From positions 14,221,891-14,285,890 of the forward strand of contig OX336349.1 of NCBI GenBank assembly GCA_946902875.1: 64,000 nucleotides of DNA, read 5' to 3'. A model generated the notes under the pieces. That model was given only the letters and a program-made list of their open reading frames with translations. It was not told the origin of the DNA and ran no database searches. This stretch comes from Nematopogon swammerdamellus. Taxonomy: Eukaryota; Arthropoda; Insecta; Lepidoptera; Adelidae. Numbering within the stretch: position 1 is the stretch's first letter; each line of letters begins with the position of its first letter. Shown here one piece after another: positions 10,746 to 21,700 of this stretch. Made by a program: the position numbers and the translations under genes.

Positions 10746-12050
10746 AAAAAGTGTTTATTAATTTATTAATCAGGCACATGTAAATAGGTTACAACAACAG
10801 GTATACATAAAAAACAATGCATGAAGATGGTACTAATACTGTGCCCGCGAGATCGTGTATTTATTAAACACTATCGCATAAACTGGCTCATAGGCGACAT
10901 AGCTTGGTCAAACCACTTTTGATTATTTTCGGGTATCTAATCTACTTGATATGGTATGATATTAAATCTAATAAACGAATTTATAATAGAACACTTATTT
11001 TAGTTTGTGCGCCATGTGTGAATGTGAGAGGGTGAGGATGTGTGGGGTGTGCTAGTGTGTTGTGTACGTGTATTGTGTACATGTATGTGTGCATGTGATG
11101 TGTATGTAGGCTGTGTGAGGGTGTTTATATGTTAAAAAATGAGAGAGTGTGTGTGATAATATAAATAATAAAAGAGAAATTATGTAATAAATACCTACAA
11201 TGGAACGTACAATGGACCGTCTTGAGGTCTCAGTGCGGAGAATGGCCCACCCGCCTTCCCAAGAGGCTGGGCAGCAAACAACAACAACAACAACAACAAC
11301 AACCTACAATGGAATAGTTAGATACACGGGAATTGATAAAGTAAAATGTGAATGAAATTTATTTTAATCTATATTAAAATCTGTCAGGCCCCTCTTGAAG
11401 GGGCACGCACCTCTTGAAGGACCCGAGACTCCACTTGTACCACTTAATGGTTTCGAACTAAAAACAATAAAATAAAAAATAATCAGATGATACGTGAGTA
11501 AGCAAGTGTGACAAAACAGATATTGTAATTTTATATTTGTCCACTTTTATTTCATAACCTCGACCAGTTCACGATTCTTCTATCCATTATTTTCGCCAGA
11601 GAAAATGCTACACCAGAAACTTCCCTTTGGATTGCTAGCTATACTGGACTAGAGAAGTTTCTTTCTTTTTGGGGTTGCTGTAAAAAGTACCTATATTATT
11701 GAAAATACCAACCCAACCAACATTTCTAACTGTTTAAAGTTTCACCGAAGCAAGAGAGTCAATAGGATAGAATATTGCACAAGGTCGCGACACTCCATCA
11801 AGGTCTATTCAACACCGCGGAACTGGCAGGCCGCAAGTTGTGAGCGCCGCCAAGTTGGAAGATCGTGCAATTTCCCACAAGCTGCAAGCTACTTCCGCAC
11901 TGATGAACTCAATCAAAGCCGGCGGAGAGACACTTGTGCGGAATGCGGCTCGGCACTCCCGGGACCAAAGGACTTGTCATGAAATATCGACGATTCGAAA
12001 ATCTGCTCTAGCGGTAAAGTAACGGTTGTTATCTAGAACAACTGTTATTT
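10746..12050. other. No supported gene; low-complexity tracts
   Basis: Holds a GT-rich purine-pyrimidine tract at 11020-11125, an (AAC)n microsatellite at 11276-11303 and a possible scrap of jockey 3' sequence at 11385-11440 (cttgaaggacccgaga). A 60-codon open frame at 11840-12022 has no recognisable feature. Confidence 0.5.
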
Positions 12051-12054
12051 TACA

Positions 12055-12580
12055 TATAGCCTATAGTGAGCCCCAAGAACTACTCCTTATCTTGTTGGTG
12101 CAAACCGCATAAAGATCTGTTCACTGGGTTCGGAGTTTATCTCAAGCACACATGCAGACACGCTCCCTTTTATAAGCAGTACAGTATCTAAACTAGGTTT
12201 TTGCCCGCGGCTTCGCTCGCGGTAGACTCGGTTTAATAGCAAACGCAAAACGCAAATATAATAAATGATCGCTTCTCTTATAATCTCTATCCTCTCCCTT
12301 CCTCCCTCGCTCCCCTTCCTTCCCCTACCTCCCTCCTCTCCTTCCTGCCCTCGCCTCTGCATGTTCCACACCTACCATTCGACACTAAATTACGTTCATA
12401 CTATACTTTATTTGATGCTGCTCAGCCGTATTGCTATTTAGCGTGATGGTATATAGCCTATAGTGAACCTCGAGAACTACTCTTTACATTGGTTCAAACC
12501 ACATCAAAATATGTTCAGTGGTTCCGGAGTTTACCTCAAACGTACATACAGACACTTTCCCTTTTATAAGACGTAGAAGA
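12055..12580 (+). repeat. Two copies of the 'gtttacctcaaac' repeat around a retroposon scrap
   Basis: One copy at 12055-12185 and one at 12370-12580 lie in the same orientation. Between them, from about 12195, is a fragment starting tttgcccgcggcttcgctcg, like the left end of the element at 2238. Confidence 0.65.
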
Positions 12581-12599
12581 TAGTAGAGAAGTTATAGAA

Positions 12600-12830
12600 G
12601 ATAAATAAAACGAAGTCTCTTCGGGCGACCGGCTGTGTAACGTACCTACGCCAATATATTCATATATCCTTATAACTCGAGAACGACTTTATCAATTTGC
12701 ATACTGTTACATTCTATCACTTCTCAAGATGATTTTAGGCTATAAATTATATATAACGCTACGCCATTGGCGGCCTGAGCTGTTAGCATAAAGCCACGCG
12801 AAGCAAAGCCGCGGGCATAAGCTAGTTATT
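12600..12830 (+). mobile_element. Short non-autonomous RTE-like element
   Basis: The left part (cgaagt-tct-cgggcgaccggc, tataactcgagaac, atttgcatactgttaca) and right part (aacgctacgccat-ggcggcc-gagctg, aaaagccacgcg-like, aagccgcgggcataagcta) match the two ends of the longer element at 18050-18845. The reverse transcriptase segment is missing. Confidence 0.65.
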
Positions 12831-13249
12831 TAATACATGATTGAAAATCAAATTAAAATAAATAATTTCAAATGCCATAATTTATTATATCAGAAATATA
12901 ATAGATAGGATAGGACAACCTGTCGACCTTTCATGAATCCCTCTCCCTTCACACTTCTCAGTGTGATGAAGAGTGTGAAGAAGTGTGAAGACTGTGCAGT
13001 ATAGTACTCGTATATACAACCGACAGATGGCACGTGGACTAACAACACCGTCATATTCTGTTCAAGGCCCGGCCTCGTGTTGTTTTATAACGGGCCTCGT
13101 GAGAGCTTCGCACGAGTCCGACGTCAACTGCAGGCGGCCTCGTACTGATTGGAGCTTTTGTGAGTGCACAATGGCGTTTGTGGCGTCCAAATGTACCTTT
13201 GAAGACGCACTCGCGACTTGTTCATTAAAACATGTGATAATACATACAT
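12831..13249. other. No gene recognised
   Basis: Contains short direct repeats of gaagtgtgaag near 12965-12995 and a 100-codon open frame (12985-13287) that runs into the SINE and is not supported as a gene. Confidence 0.4.
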
Positions 13250-13490
13250 TCTCTTGTCCCTTAGTAGGTGGTAGGCTCAAATTGTAGCCGACTGGGTTGG
13301 TACCACCGTACTGGATGTAAGATGGCCGCATAGCAGCCTCGGCTGTGTTCTCCTCTAGTCCAGTATAGCTAGCAATCCAGTGAAGTCTCCGTTATGGCAC
13401 CTACCTTCTCGGAGGTGATATTGGCTGGTCGGAGCATGCGCTTTGGCCCCTCCGACTCAGCCACTCATACCGGATTAAATTAAAAAAAAT
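13250..13490 (+). mobile_element. SINE, family B
   Basis: Same blocks as at 8362-8592, including gtaggctcaaattgtagcc, ttggtaccaccgtactgg, ggcacctaccttctcggagg and tcagccactcataccgg. The 3' A run is preceded by cggattaaatt. Confidence 0.75.
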
Positions 13491-13492
13491 AC

Positions 13493-13790
13493 CAGTAATC
13501 GGTATTGTGCTGCAAGAACTCTTGTAAATTACAGCACAATACCGACCATACCGACCATCACGTTTAGCAAAATAGTAGGTAGTACAAGATAACTATCAAG
13601 AAACAAGTAAGGAGCAAAGACCCACCTGCTGCATGATTCAGTGGAACGACCGTGCCAAAATGAGAAGTATCTATCCTTTCGCCCTTTAGCGCGGCATATT
13701 GTCCTTATCCCTTAGTCGCCTTTTACGACATTCACGGGGAGAGATGCAGTGTGGTTATTCTTTTTAATTTCCGACCCCGCACGCTACCTC
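13493..13790. repeat. Dispersed repeat C
   Basis: Matches the 9525-9830 copy: atcggtattgtgctgcaag, acagcacaataccgacc, agacccacctgctgc, cccttagtcgcctttta and gggagagatgcagtg. Confidence 0.75.
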
Positions 13791-13859
13791 CGGTAAAACA
13801 TGCGATAAATGTGCGTTTACAAACATTTTGTGATTTGATTTATTATTTTAAAAGATTGT

Positions 13860-14130
13860 TTTATAAAAAAAAAAACCGCATGAAAATCGGCCCACTTTTT
13901 AAGATAATTATTTTTTTTATTACTTAATTACTTGATTACTTGATTACAAACATAGCTAAGAACCATCTCGATTAAACAAGCTTCCTAATAAAAAAACCCG
14001 CATCCAAATCGGTCCATCCGTTTGGGAGCTACGATGCCACAGACAGACACACACACTCACACACACACCCTCACACACACGTCAAACTTATAACACCCCT
14101 CTGTTTTTTTCGTCGGGGGTTAAAAATAAC
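13860..14130 (-). mobile_element. Foldback-type element, partial (minus)
   Basis: Reverse complement of the element type at 48760-49273. It reads ccgcatgaaaatcggcccac, ttacttgattacttgatt, gattaaacaagcttcctaat, ggagctacgatgccacagac, a CA-rich tract and the terminal cgtcgggggttaaaa at about 14112-14126. Confidence 0.75.
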
Positions 14131-14390
14131 CAGCATGGGTCGCCGTGTTCAATAAAACGTTGGGTGGAGACAACCAAACAGAAAATAACACCACTGCCCG
14201 CGTAAACACTCTCAGTGAGGTGCCAGCTAATGAGATGGGGGAAAATATATCTTCCAATTGATTTACACGCCTTTTGAAGAACCTCTGGACCTAGGGGATA
14301 CGCTGGCTGGAAAGTCTTTTTGGCAGATACAGCGTTTACCGCATTAAATAAAATAAAATAAATTCGTTATTTTGCACACAGTTCGACTGC
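14131..14390. other. No gene recognised
   Basis: Spacer between two foldback-family copies. No supported frame or repeat was seen. Confidence 0.4.
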
Positions 14391-14394
14391 AACC

Positions 14395-14885
14395 AGTTCC
14401 TTTTTTTTATTATTTCCAGTCGCATTTTTGTGTGTATGTGTGTATGGGTGTGTCTGTCTGTGGCATCGTAGCTCCGAAATGAATGGACCGATTTTGATGC
14501 GGTTTTCTTTTTATTAGAAAGCTTGTTTAATCGGGATGGTTCTTAGCTTGAGTTTGTAATCAAGTAATCAAGTAATCAAGTAATTAAGAAATAAAAAAAA
14601 TTATTCTCTTAAAAAGTGGACCGATTTGCAAGCGAGTTTTTTTTAAAAGCTTGAAATAAAAGTTTAATCACAAAATAAATAGAAAACTCCGACCCTTAAA
14701 AAGTCAAAAATGGAAATTATTTTTGTTTACATACTTAAAGAGACGGGGGACCGCTGAGTAAATAAAATATAAAAACTCAGATCTGCGCGGGTATTTACTT
14801 AGCTAGCGGTCCTCCGACTCCTTTAAGTTTAACGGAATTTTTTTTTTACTTTTTAAGGGTAGGGGGTTTTAGATTAAAACCCCGC
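14395..14885 (+). mobile_element. Foldback-type element (plus)
   Basis: Carries the GT-rich tract, tggcatcgtagctcc, gaaagcttgtttaatcggga, aatcaagtaatcaagtaat and then an inverted repeat. The left arm is near 14690-14765 (ccttaaaaagtcaaaaatgg, cgggggaccgct). The right arm is near 14790-14875 (agcggtcctccgactccttt, tactttttaagggt). It lies inverted relative to 13860-14130, so the pair can form long complementary arms. Confidence 0.75.
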
Positions 14886-14980
14886 CAGTACCTACGAAAT
14901 GCTGATAACAGTCTCGGCTAAGGTCGGTGCGCTCATTAGCGGGTGTCGACTCACCGCTTCAGCCGCGTTATGTGGAAAGT

Positions 14981-15371
14981 TTTTTTTTTTTATGGAAACT
15001 GACACGGTTGGCTACATCACCTACAACGTCCGTGATGTGAGCCCATAACACCGGGTGAACTAGGTGCCATGTCAGTGCTTCCCCTTTTCATCGTGCCGGC
15101 TACACTGAACTGGTCGGAAAACACAAACTATTTATTACATAGCCGTTTCGACCGACGTTTCATTCAGTGCGGTGGTACCAACCCGGGCGGGCTAAACCCT
15201 ACCACCAAGTAAGATTAGGAGGGAAGGGACCTACAGTTTTACGAGGATTCCGAACCTCGGTCAGCCTCCAACGGTCAGCGGTCACCCATCCAAGTACTGA
15301 CCGCACCCAGCGTTGCTTAACATTCAATAGCGACAGTTGACTGTCTGCGCCACTGAGCTATCGAGGCTGAC
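14981..15371 (-). mobile_element. 5S-headed SINE, full length (minus)
   Basis: Reading the minus strand, it begins gtcagcctcgatagctcag. It passes through a 5S rRNA-like segment (gttaagcaacgctgggtgcg, acttggatgggtgaccgc), the body (aaaactgtaggtccc, ttggtaccaccgcactgaa, cagttcagtgtagccgg) and the tail (gatgtagccaaccgtgtcag, tttccataaaaa). This is the most complete copy in the window. Confidence 0.85.
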
Positions 15372-15507
15372 AGAGAGTTTCAGGCGTTTCAGACTCAGTA
15401 CGGGCGGGTGTGAGCTGAAATGAGGTTTGACGAAAGAATTCAGAAGTATAGAACGGCCGTCGTCATACTGCGTACAAATTACTTCGTTACTGACGTAATA
15501 ATTTTTT

Positions 15508-15660
15508 TTTTACAGAAAGCGTGCCACTTTGCGCCGAGCCACCCTATAAGGTATCTAACGACGCCAATGGACAATTAGGTCGAATGCGGGGGTTGCTAAT
15601 GCCATGCCGGCCTGACAGGTGCCCGTTCACACCTGTCTTGAAGGAGCCGAGACGGTTAGT
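15508..15660 (-). mobile_element. Jockey-type LINE 3' end, 5'-truncated (minus)
   Basis: Starts with a T run, then gcgtgccactttgcgccgag ... atgccatgccggcctgacag and cttgaaggagccgagac. It is the same 3' end as at 10632-10745 and 24600-24745. Confidence 0.65.
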
Positions 15661-15679
15661 CGGTCGTCGACTGTATTTG

Positions 15680-15917
15680 CCAGCTCTGTGGAGAAAAGGT
15701 GGTAGGGTTTAACCACGTCCGGGTTGGTACCACCGCACTGAATGAAAGGTCGGTCAAAACGGCTATGTAAATAGTTTGTGTTTTCCGTCCAGTTCAGTGT
15801 AGCCGGCACGACCGAAGGGAAGCACTGACGTGGCACCAAGTTCACCCGGTGTTATGGGCAAACATCACGGATGTTGTAGGTGATGTAGCCAACCGTGTCG
15901 GTTCCATAAAAAAAAAT
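15680..15917 (+). mobile_element. 5S-SINE body and tail without head
   Basis: Begins near ggtggtagggtttaacc and runs through ttggtaccaccgcactgaat, aacggctatgtaaatagt, cagttcagtgtagccggc, ggtgttatgggc and gatgtagccaaccgtgtcgg to an A run. The 5S-like head is missing. It faces the full copy at 14981-15371. Confidence 0.8.
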
Positions 15918-16309
15918 CTACAGAACCGATCCTGGTTAGTCTATTGATGAAACATGTTTAACTGTCGGTAACAAGTGTGCGTGCCTTCACATACAACTGT
16001 CATCACGAGTAAGTACATTCGAAGAATCGCATTGCTGGCGATCTCATGCTATGTGCTAACGCTCCTCATGTATTTGCAGACATTAGAAAATGGTGTGAGT
16101 CAAGCATACAAGCATCAGTCATCATTTGAACTCAGCTTAGAAGCTGATTTGATCGGTGACATGTTATTTCGAGAGTGATGTATGAGAAAGGCTCATCTAG
16201 TACTATAAATCATTGCAGAAAATACAGTAATTTTTGTAATATGAGGCGCGATCTTATGGGTAAATGTGGAAGAGAAAGCACCATCAACCGAATCATCATT
16301 TAACTAACA
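15918..16309. other. No gene recognised
   Basis: A 67-codon open frame (15975-16178) has no recognisable motif. Confidence 0.35.
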
Positions 16310-16485
16310 TTTTAACTAAAAAATTATGATAATATCCGCTATAATAACGCATACTCTGTGAAAATTTCAACCGGCTACCTATTACGGCTCAAAATATACA
16401 TCCCTCGGATGGACGAAGAGACAGACAGAAGGTGTAGGCTTAGTAATAGGCTTCCGTATGGATACGGAACCCTAAAAATCAAACT
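16310..16485 (+). repeat. Dispersed repeat D ('gggttccgta' family), partial
   Basis: Shares aatatccgctataataacgc, gtgaaaatttcaaccggcta, cagacagaaggtgtaggctt, aataggcttccgtatgga and gaaccctaaaaa with copies at 17058-17467 (minus) and 54930-55345. Confidence 0.7.
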
Positions 16486-17057
16486 ATAAAATACTTAAAG
16501 GTCCTATAAGCGCATTTAAGACTTACATAATTATTAGGTTCCTAGAAAATGCCAGGAAGAGTAAATTTGGCTTCTCTGAAAGAGCTATAGATGCCCCTTG
16601 TTACTGTCAGTGAAAACGCAGCAAATTTATTGAGTCGAAAGAGCACGTTCCAAATTTAAATTGCCACTAGAGATGGTCGCATGCTCCACGGCTCGGAGCG
16701 GAAGTGGTACCAGGGAATAAAGACAAAATATATGGATGAATGGAAAGGTTAAATGAGTGGCCTAGTATGATATTTACATACATATTAGGTAGAAATATTT
16801 GATTGCTCTGCAAACTTCACAGAATTTTACAGTAACAAACGCAAAATAATAGTTTGCATGAGTTGCACAAACTGACTGATTTTTGCATTTCACTAAAACA
16901 AATTATCTTATAAATATTTGGGTTTAACCCAAATTTGTACACGAACGTTAAATTTTGTTGTCTTTCCTTATCTTTAATTATATTATAGTATTTATATTTT
17001 GTTCTTTTGAACAGAGTCATAATTACGTTTTCAAAGCATTGGCAAAGTGATATACTA
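16486..17057. other. No gene recognised
   Basis: AT-rich, with no supported frame and no match to the families listed here. Confidence 0.35.
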
Positions 17058-17116
17058 GTAATCCATGGTTTTTAGGGTTCCGTATCCGGTACGGGACCCT
17101 ATTACTAAGCCTACGC

Positions 17117-17151
<35 letters not shown>

Positions 17152-17467
17152 CCAAGGGCTGTATCTCTTGAACCGTAATAGGTAGCCCGATGAAATGTTC
17201 ACAGAATATGTGTTATTTATTATGGCCGATATAACAACAAATAATAAAACATAAGAAAAAGTAAAAAATTCACGGGGGTTCCCATAGAGGAAACCAAAAA
17301 GTGCCATCTACCGGATAGTGTGAATCATTTTAACTAATCATGACATTTAACTAATATAAACCATTTCATAACACACCATAGATGGCGTGAGTGGCGCTAA
17401 CCCTGACATGGCGATAAGGATTAAGGAACCCTCGGTGTGCGAGTTCGACTCGCACTTGGCCGGGTTT
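17058..17467 (-). repeat. Dispersed repeat D, long copy (minus)
   Basis: From ttttagggttccgtatccgg through a GTCT-rich tract, ttgaaccgtaataggtagcc and ggccgatataacaac to gagttcgactcgcacttggc. The terminal gttcgactcgc resembles a Pol III B box, so an origin as a SINE is possible. It lies inverted relative to 16310-16485. Confidence 0.7.
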
Positions 17468-18049
17468 TTACTTTTTATGTGCAATAGAGTTCGTATTTAT
17501 TTTAAGAGTTGTTCTACCTAGCCAATACAGCAAAAGGTCGCCTTCATTAGTATAAAAGTTCAAATCGCAAAGTTCCACTTCAGGACTGTAAAATTCAAGA
17601 GCGCCTTAGATCCCTCATATAAAACAATCGCGAACTCACATTAAACCACCTCAACTTCCTGCAAACTGTAAAATCCCGTTAAACAATTTTACGAACACCT
17701 CATTCGGCGAGTGCAAGTGCAATAAAACTCCCACACCCCTCCCTCCTCAAACTCCCCCTCGCACTGAAAGTGCATCTCTTCCCCCCTAAAAGTCCTCCCT
17801 TTCCCCCCTCACTTGCCACAATAAGGAAAATGAAATGGCGCTGCCGCGATGCCGTTACCATACTTGAAGCTCGCAGAAGAGCGTTTTCACAGTAATTTTT
17901 AAATTATCAAAATCGGGCTGCTCAGAACTGGATCGGCTGTTTGCATCAACACTTTTATAATTTGGCGAAATATACCAATAAACCTAGTTTAGATTACTAC
18001 AGACGAGTCAGATATATTCTGAGTCGGTTCAAAAAAAGCATAAACAAAG
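17468..18049. other. No gene recognised
   Basis: Contains a C-rich tract (17705-17815). The short phrase gcaaaaggtcgcctt (17530-17545) also occurs near 52226. Confidence 0.35.
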
Positions 18050-18845
18050 CATAAAAACGCAATAAATAAAGCGAAGTTTCTACGGGCGACCGGCGGCAGC
18101 CGTGTAATCCAGTATCCTTGTAACTCGAGAACCATTTTATCGATTTAGATAATGTTACATTGTGTAAGGTCTGAAGATGGTTTCACGCGGGATGGAAAAT
18201 TTGAAGCAGATGTAGAAAAGAGAGTGAAAGCCGGCAACCAAGTGAATAGGGCGTTGCGCGCTATTATGAGCAGCCAAAGAATGTCAACTAGGGCACGTTT
18301 GGCTGTCCATGGTGGAGTGCTGGCCCCTACACTTATGTACGGGAGTGAAAGTAGGGCCATGGCAGACGAAGCATGAAAGCAGGATTAATGCTGTGGAAAT
18401 GCGCGCGTTGAGGAGTATGTGTGGAGTTACAATGAAAGATAGATTGAGAAATAGTTTAGTGCGAGAGCGCTGTGAGCTGAAAGAAGATATAGTGACAAGG
18501 ATTGAGAAAGGAATGCTTCGGTGGTTCGGTCATGTTGGAAGAATGGATGATAAGAGACTAACGAAAGAAATTTATAAAGCAAATATGAGTGGAAGAGTCG
18601 GGAAGGGTCGCCATGGAAGCACGTACCTGGACCAGATCGGGCATGTGCTCAAAAAGGGTCAAGTGCGTAGTACCCGTAACCGACGAGCATGCATGACAGA
18701 TCCGTTGTCTCTGCCTACCCCACCGGGAAACAGGCATGACGCTATGTATGTATTTATGTATGGTTTTATGCGACAAATCATAACGCCACATCATCGGCAG
18801 CTTGAGCTGTGAGCAAAAAGTCACGCGAAACGAAGTCGCTGGATA
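18050..18845 (+). pseudogene. RTE-like retrotransposon relic with RT C-terminus
   Basis: Two overlapping frames (18152-18376 and 18309-18812) encode the C-terminal part of a LINE polyprotein: RARLAVHGGVLAPTLMYGSE, then after a frameshift near 18365 HESRINAVEMRALRSMCGV, GMLRWFGHVGRMDD and YKANMSGRVGKGR. This tail is typical of RTE-group proteins. The frame is flanked by the left end (cgaagtttctacgggcgacc, taactcgagaacc) and right end (aacgccacatcatcggcagc, aagtcacgcgaaacgaagt) also seen in the short element at 12600-12830. The frameshift and missing catalytic core make it non-functional. Confidence 0.8.
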
Positions 18846-19645
18846 TTAAGACAAATACACTTATGTGTATTGTGTATGGAGCACAAAACCTTTTTACATT
18901 TTTTTATATAAAAAAATCAGGAATCTTGCAGTGAGTCAACGCGTTATTATTTTGTATTGTTTCTTGTTTATTTAGCCTCTATTAGCAGTACACTGCGCTC
19001 AGATTTGTCATTTGTAACATTCCGCCAGTTCGATTAACTATCACAGAGAAGAAGAACTTACAAGAAACTTCACTGGGATTTTTGTTTTCAATGTGCACTT
19101 AGTCTACTAAAAATGTTTACCACTACCTAAACACGCATGTGCTGATTTATGACAGATGCAGCAATTGATGACAAAGTGAAAAAAAGCAGCTGATCTTTTT
19201 AGATCAGCTGCTTTGAGTGGATTTTAAAAATTATAGACGATCACCAACCCCAAATATATGAGGGCTGTTCCAAACAAAAAAAAACAGGTTTTTTAAACCG
19301 AGATGCCCGGGGCCCAGTCTATGCGCTTCTAGCGAGTACCTAAGTAGGTACTACGAAGCGTGATCATTGCAACGCCAGTTACAAAGAGTCCCACTGTCAA
19401 ACGGAAGCCGAGATACATACATTCCGCACTGCGCCACTGCGACTGCACTCGCGCGGACGGAACTGTCGCGCGAGCCATTTTACGTCGAGAACGCTCATCT
19501 TGCGCTTCAGGATTTATGTGACTTGAAGTTGCCGTGCATCGGTTGTGCATTTGATAAAAGCAATTTTACAAATAAACGTTTAAAGGGATTTTCAATTGAT
19601 CCTCTCCCGTGGGATAGATCGCGGCATGGTGGGTTACCACGTGTA
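18846..19645. other. No gene recognised; includes a perfect hairpin
   Basis: A 32-bp perfect hairpin lies at 19183-19214. Near 19020-19075 is a fragment (ccgccagttcgattaac, gaagaagaacttac) resembling the repeat at 25075-25240. A 110-codon frame at 19367-19699 runs into the Dong-like fragment and is not supported. Confidence 0.4.
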
Positions 19646-20092
19646 AAATTATTATTATTATTGTTTTATATCTTTATTTACACGTTTTTCTTATATTGAT
19701 TTTACTATTTACATATTTACTTAAAATCTAAAATAAATATAAACATAAACGAAGTTTCCACCACCGGCGGCGGGGCGAACACAGGCTACCATTGGTCGGG
19801 TCCCAAAGAAAGAAACCTCCGGTCCGGACTATGCGCGCAGTGTCCAGCAGGGCTGCCTTCTGGATCAGGGCCTTGACCCAACCACTCAGCGAGAGCCTCT
19901 CAAGGTGGTCGTCGAGGCTCTTCGCTATCAATCCATGCGCCGAGAAGACTATGGATGGGCACAACAATCGTCGAGTCGACGGGGCACATTTTGGTAACCT
20001 CGTGCTGCAGATCCAGATACTTTAAAACATCTCCTCTGCTTCCTTACTGACGAGGTTACCATCATGCGGCACGGCGCATTATTATTAATATT
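19646..20092 (-). mobile_element. Dong/R4-like retrotransposon 3' fragment (minus)
   Basis: Flanked by TTA repeats on both sides (attattattattattg near 19650 and attattattaat near 20082). The minus frame 19967-19728 reads SAHGLIAKSLDDHLERLSL and QKAALLDTARIVR, matching the C-terminus of the larger copy (SAHGLIARSLDHHLKRLSL). It is 5'-truncated to about 0.45 kb. Confidence 0.75.
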
Positions 20093-20147
20093 TATTTATA
20101 AACATTAGCAGCTTGTAAAGATTAACAAATATCATTTTGTAAAGAGA

Positions 20148-20186
20148 TCAGTACTGTGTGGTGCCGGTACTTAAAAAGAATAGCCC
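20148..20186 (+). repeat. Dispersed repeat C, end fragment
   Basis: Reads ggtacttaaaaagaatagcc and ccactgcatc, the terminal segment of family C in the opposite orientation to 9525-9830. It is cut by the SINE that follows. Confidence 0.6.
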
Positions 20187-20197
20187 CACTGCATCCT

Positions 20198-20330
20198 TTT
20201 TTTTTATGTAATCCGGTATGGGCGGCTGAGTGAGAGGGGCCAAAGCACATGCTCTGACTAGCCAATATCACCTCCGAGAAGGTAGGTGCCATACCGGAGA
20301 CTTCCCTGGATAGCTGGCTGATCTATGGTG
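20198..20330 (-). mobile_element. SINE, family B, 5'-truncated (minus)
   Basis: A T run, then atgtaatccggtatgggcgg, cacctccgagaaggtaggtg and ccataccggagacttccct, the reverse complement of the family B tail. Confidence 0.7.
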
Positions 20331-20352
20331 TTATGGGCTACTATAAGATAGG

Positions 20353-20465
20353 CCTTTTTTTTATGGAAACTGACACGGTTGGCTACATCACCTACAACAT
20401 CCGTGATGTCAGCCCATAACACCTGGTGAACTAGGTGCCATGTCAGTGCTTCCCTTCGGTTCCTA
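20353..20465 (-). mobile_element. 5S-SINE tail, 5'-truncated (minus)
   Basis: A T run, then atggaaactgacacggttgg, ctacatcacctacaacatcc and ccataacacctggtgaac, the reverse complement of the 5S-SINE tail. Confidence 0.75.
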
Positions 20466-20879
20466 TATTCCCATGTTTATTTTTTTCAAAATTTTAGACT
20501 CTGTAGTTTCGAATAAGGGATGTTGCTCCCCCTGCTCGATGCTCAATTTTCGTATATCTTCTTTAATATCTTTTAAACTATGCATTTTAAAATTATAATT
20601 ACTTATAAAGTGCCGTTTCCGTTGATAAGTCACATGATGCACTTGAAAAAAAAATTAACTTTCTAACTGAACTCCAAAATAAAAAGTCGTTCATTTACGC
20701 TATACGCTATACTATATATCAGGGGTGGCCAACCGGTCGATCGCGATCGACCGGTCGATCGCGGCTGCTGTGCTGGTCGATCGCGGCGAGGCCAGAGGCC
20801 AGAGGCCATAATGGACAACTGGTTGAAAAGAAACGTTCCAGGAGGATCTTCAAATGAATAATAAAATTTCTTGAAGAGA

Positions 20880-21191
20880 GGGGTGATGACTATCATCAAC
20901 TGCGCGACTTGGACTGGCTGTCTGATTTAGCTTTCTTAGCAGATTTCCCAGGACAACTCAGCACATTAAATCTTGAATGCAAGAACAAAACTGTATTAGA
21001 GATGATGAATTCTGTTGCAGCGTTAAAAAATCAGGCAGCATCTTTGATAATTGATCTTGAAAAGAATAGAGAGAGGCGTGAATGGGCACCTGTCAGGCCG
21101 GCATGGCATTCGCAGCCACCGCCTGCGTCCGAATGTCCATGGGCGTCGCTAGACACCTTATGGGTGACTCGGCGCCACATGTCGCGCTTAG

Positions 21192-21226
<35 letters not shown>

Positions 21227-21700
21227 GGTTCCAGCGATTTAAAAACCTCAAAGATCATTTAGAAAAGTATCCTAACTACGTTTTCATGCCTGAGAAATAC
21301 ACAGCAGAGATAAAGGCAGTGTTATCATATCAGATTTCGACAACAGATTTAGTGAATTTAAAACATTATAAAAGTTGGTAGAATTTATCAGTTATCCATT
21401 CAATATCAACACTGACGTGAACGACTCATACAAGATGTCTAATAAATTTGCAGAGATGTTCCAAATGGACCATATTTCACTAGAAAATGAAATTAATACT
21501 CTGGTAGCGATGTATAGCTGAAAGCAAGGTCAAACTCTTGTCTAGATTTTTGGAAATTGGTTTCAAAGGAGAAATATTCAAATGTAAAAAAATGTGCCGA
21601 ACAACTGCACTCGTGTTTTGGTTGGACATATTTATGTGAATCAACATTTTCCTACGTACAAACGAAAAGCTCCGTTCATGCTTGACAGACGCTCACACAT
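20880..21700 (+). pseudogene. hAT transposase remnants
   Basis: The N-proximal piece (20909-21075) reads WLSDLAFLADFPGQLSTLNL with NKTVLEMMNSVAALK, like the hAT transposases related to vertebrate GTF2IRD2/ZBED-type genes (recognised by pattern). It is broken at 21083-21223 by a jockey 3' end. It resumes with FQRFKNLKDHLEKY (about 21227-21275) and ISYPFNINTDVNDSYKMSNK (about 21385-21445). It ends with the dimerisation-domain segment FGWTYLCESTFSYVQTKSS (about 21620-21678). The middle, with most catalytic residues, is missing. Not functional. Confidence 0.82.
21083..21223 (+). mobile_element. Jockey-type LINE 3' end nested in the hAT relic
   Basis: Reads gggcacctgtcaggccggca, ccatgggcgtcgctagacac and ggcgccacatgtcgcgctta, ending in a run of about 30 A. 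The hAT coding pieces lie on both sides, so this copy is younger than the hAT insertion. Confidence 0.85.
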
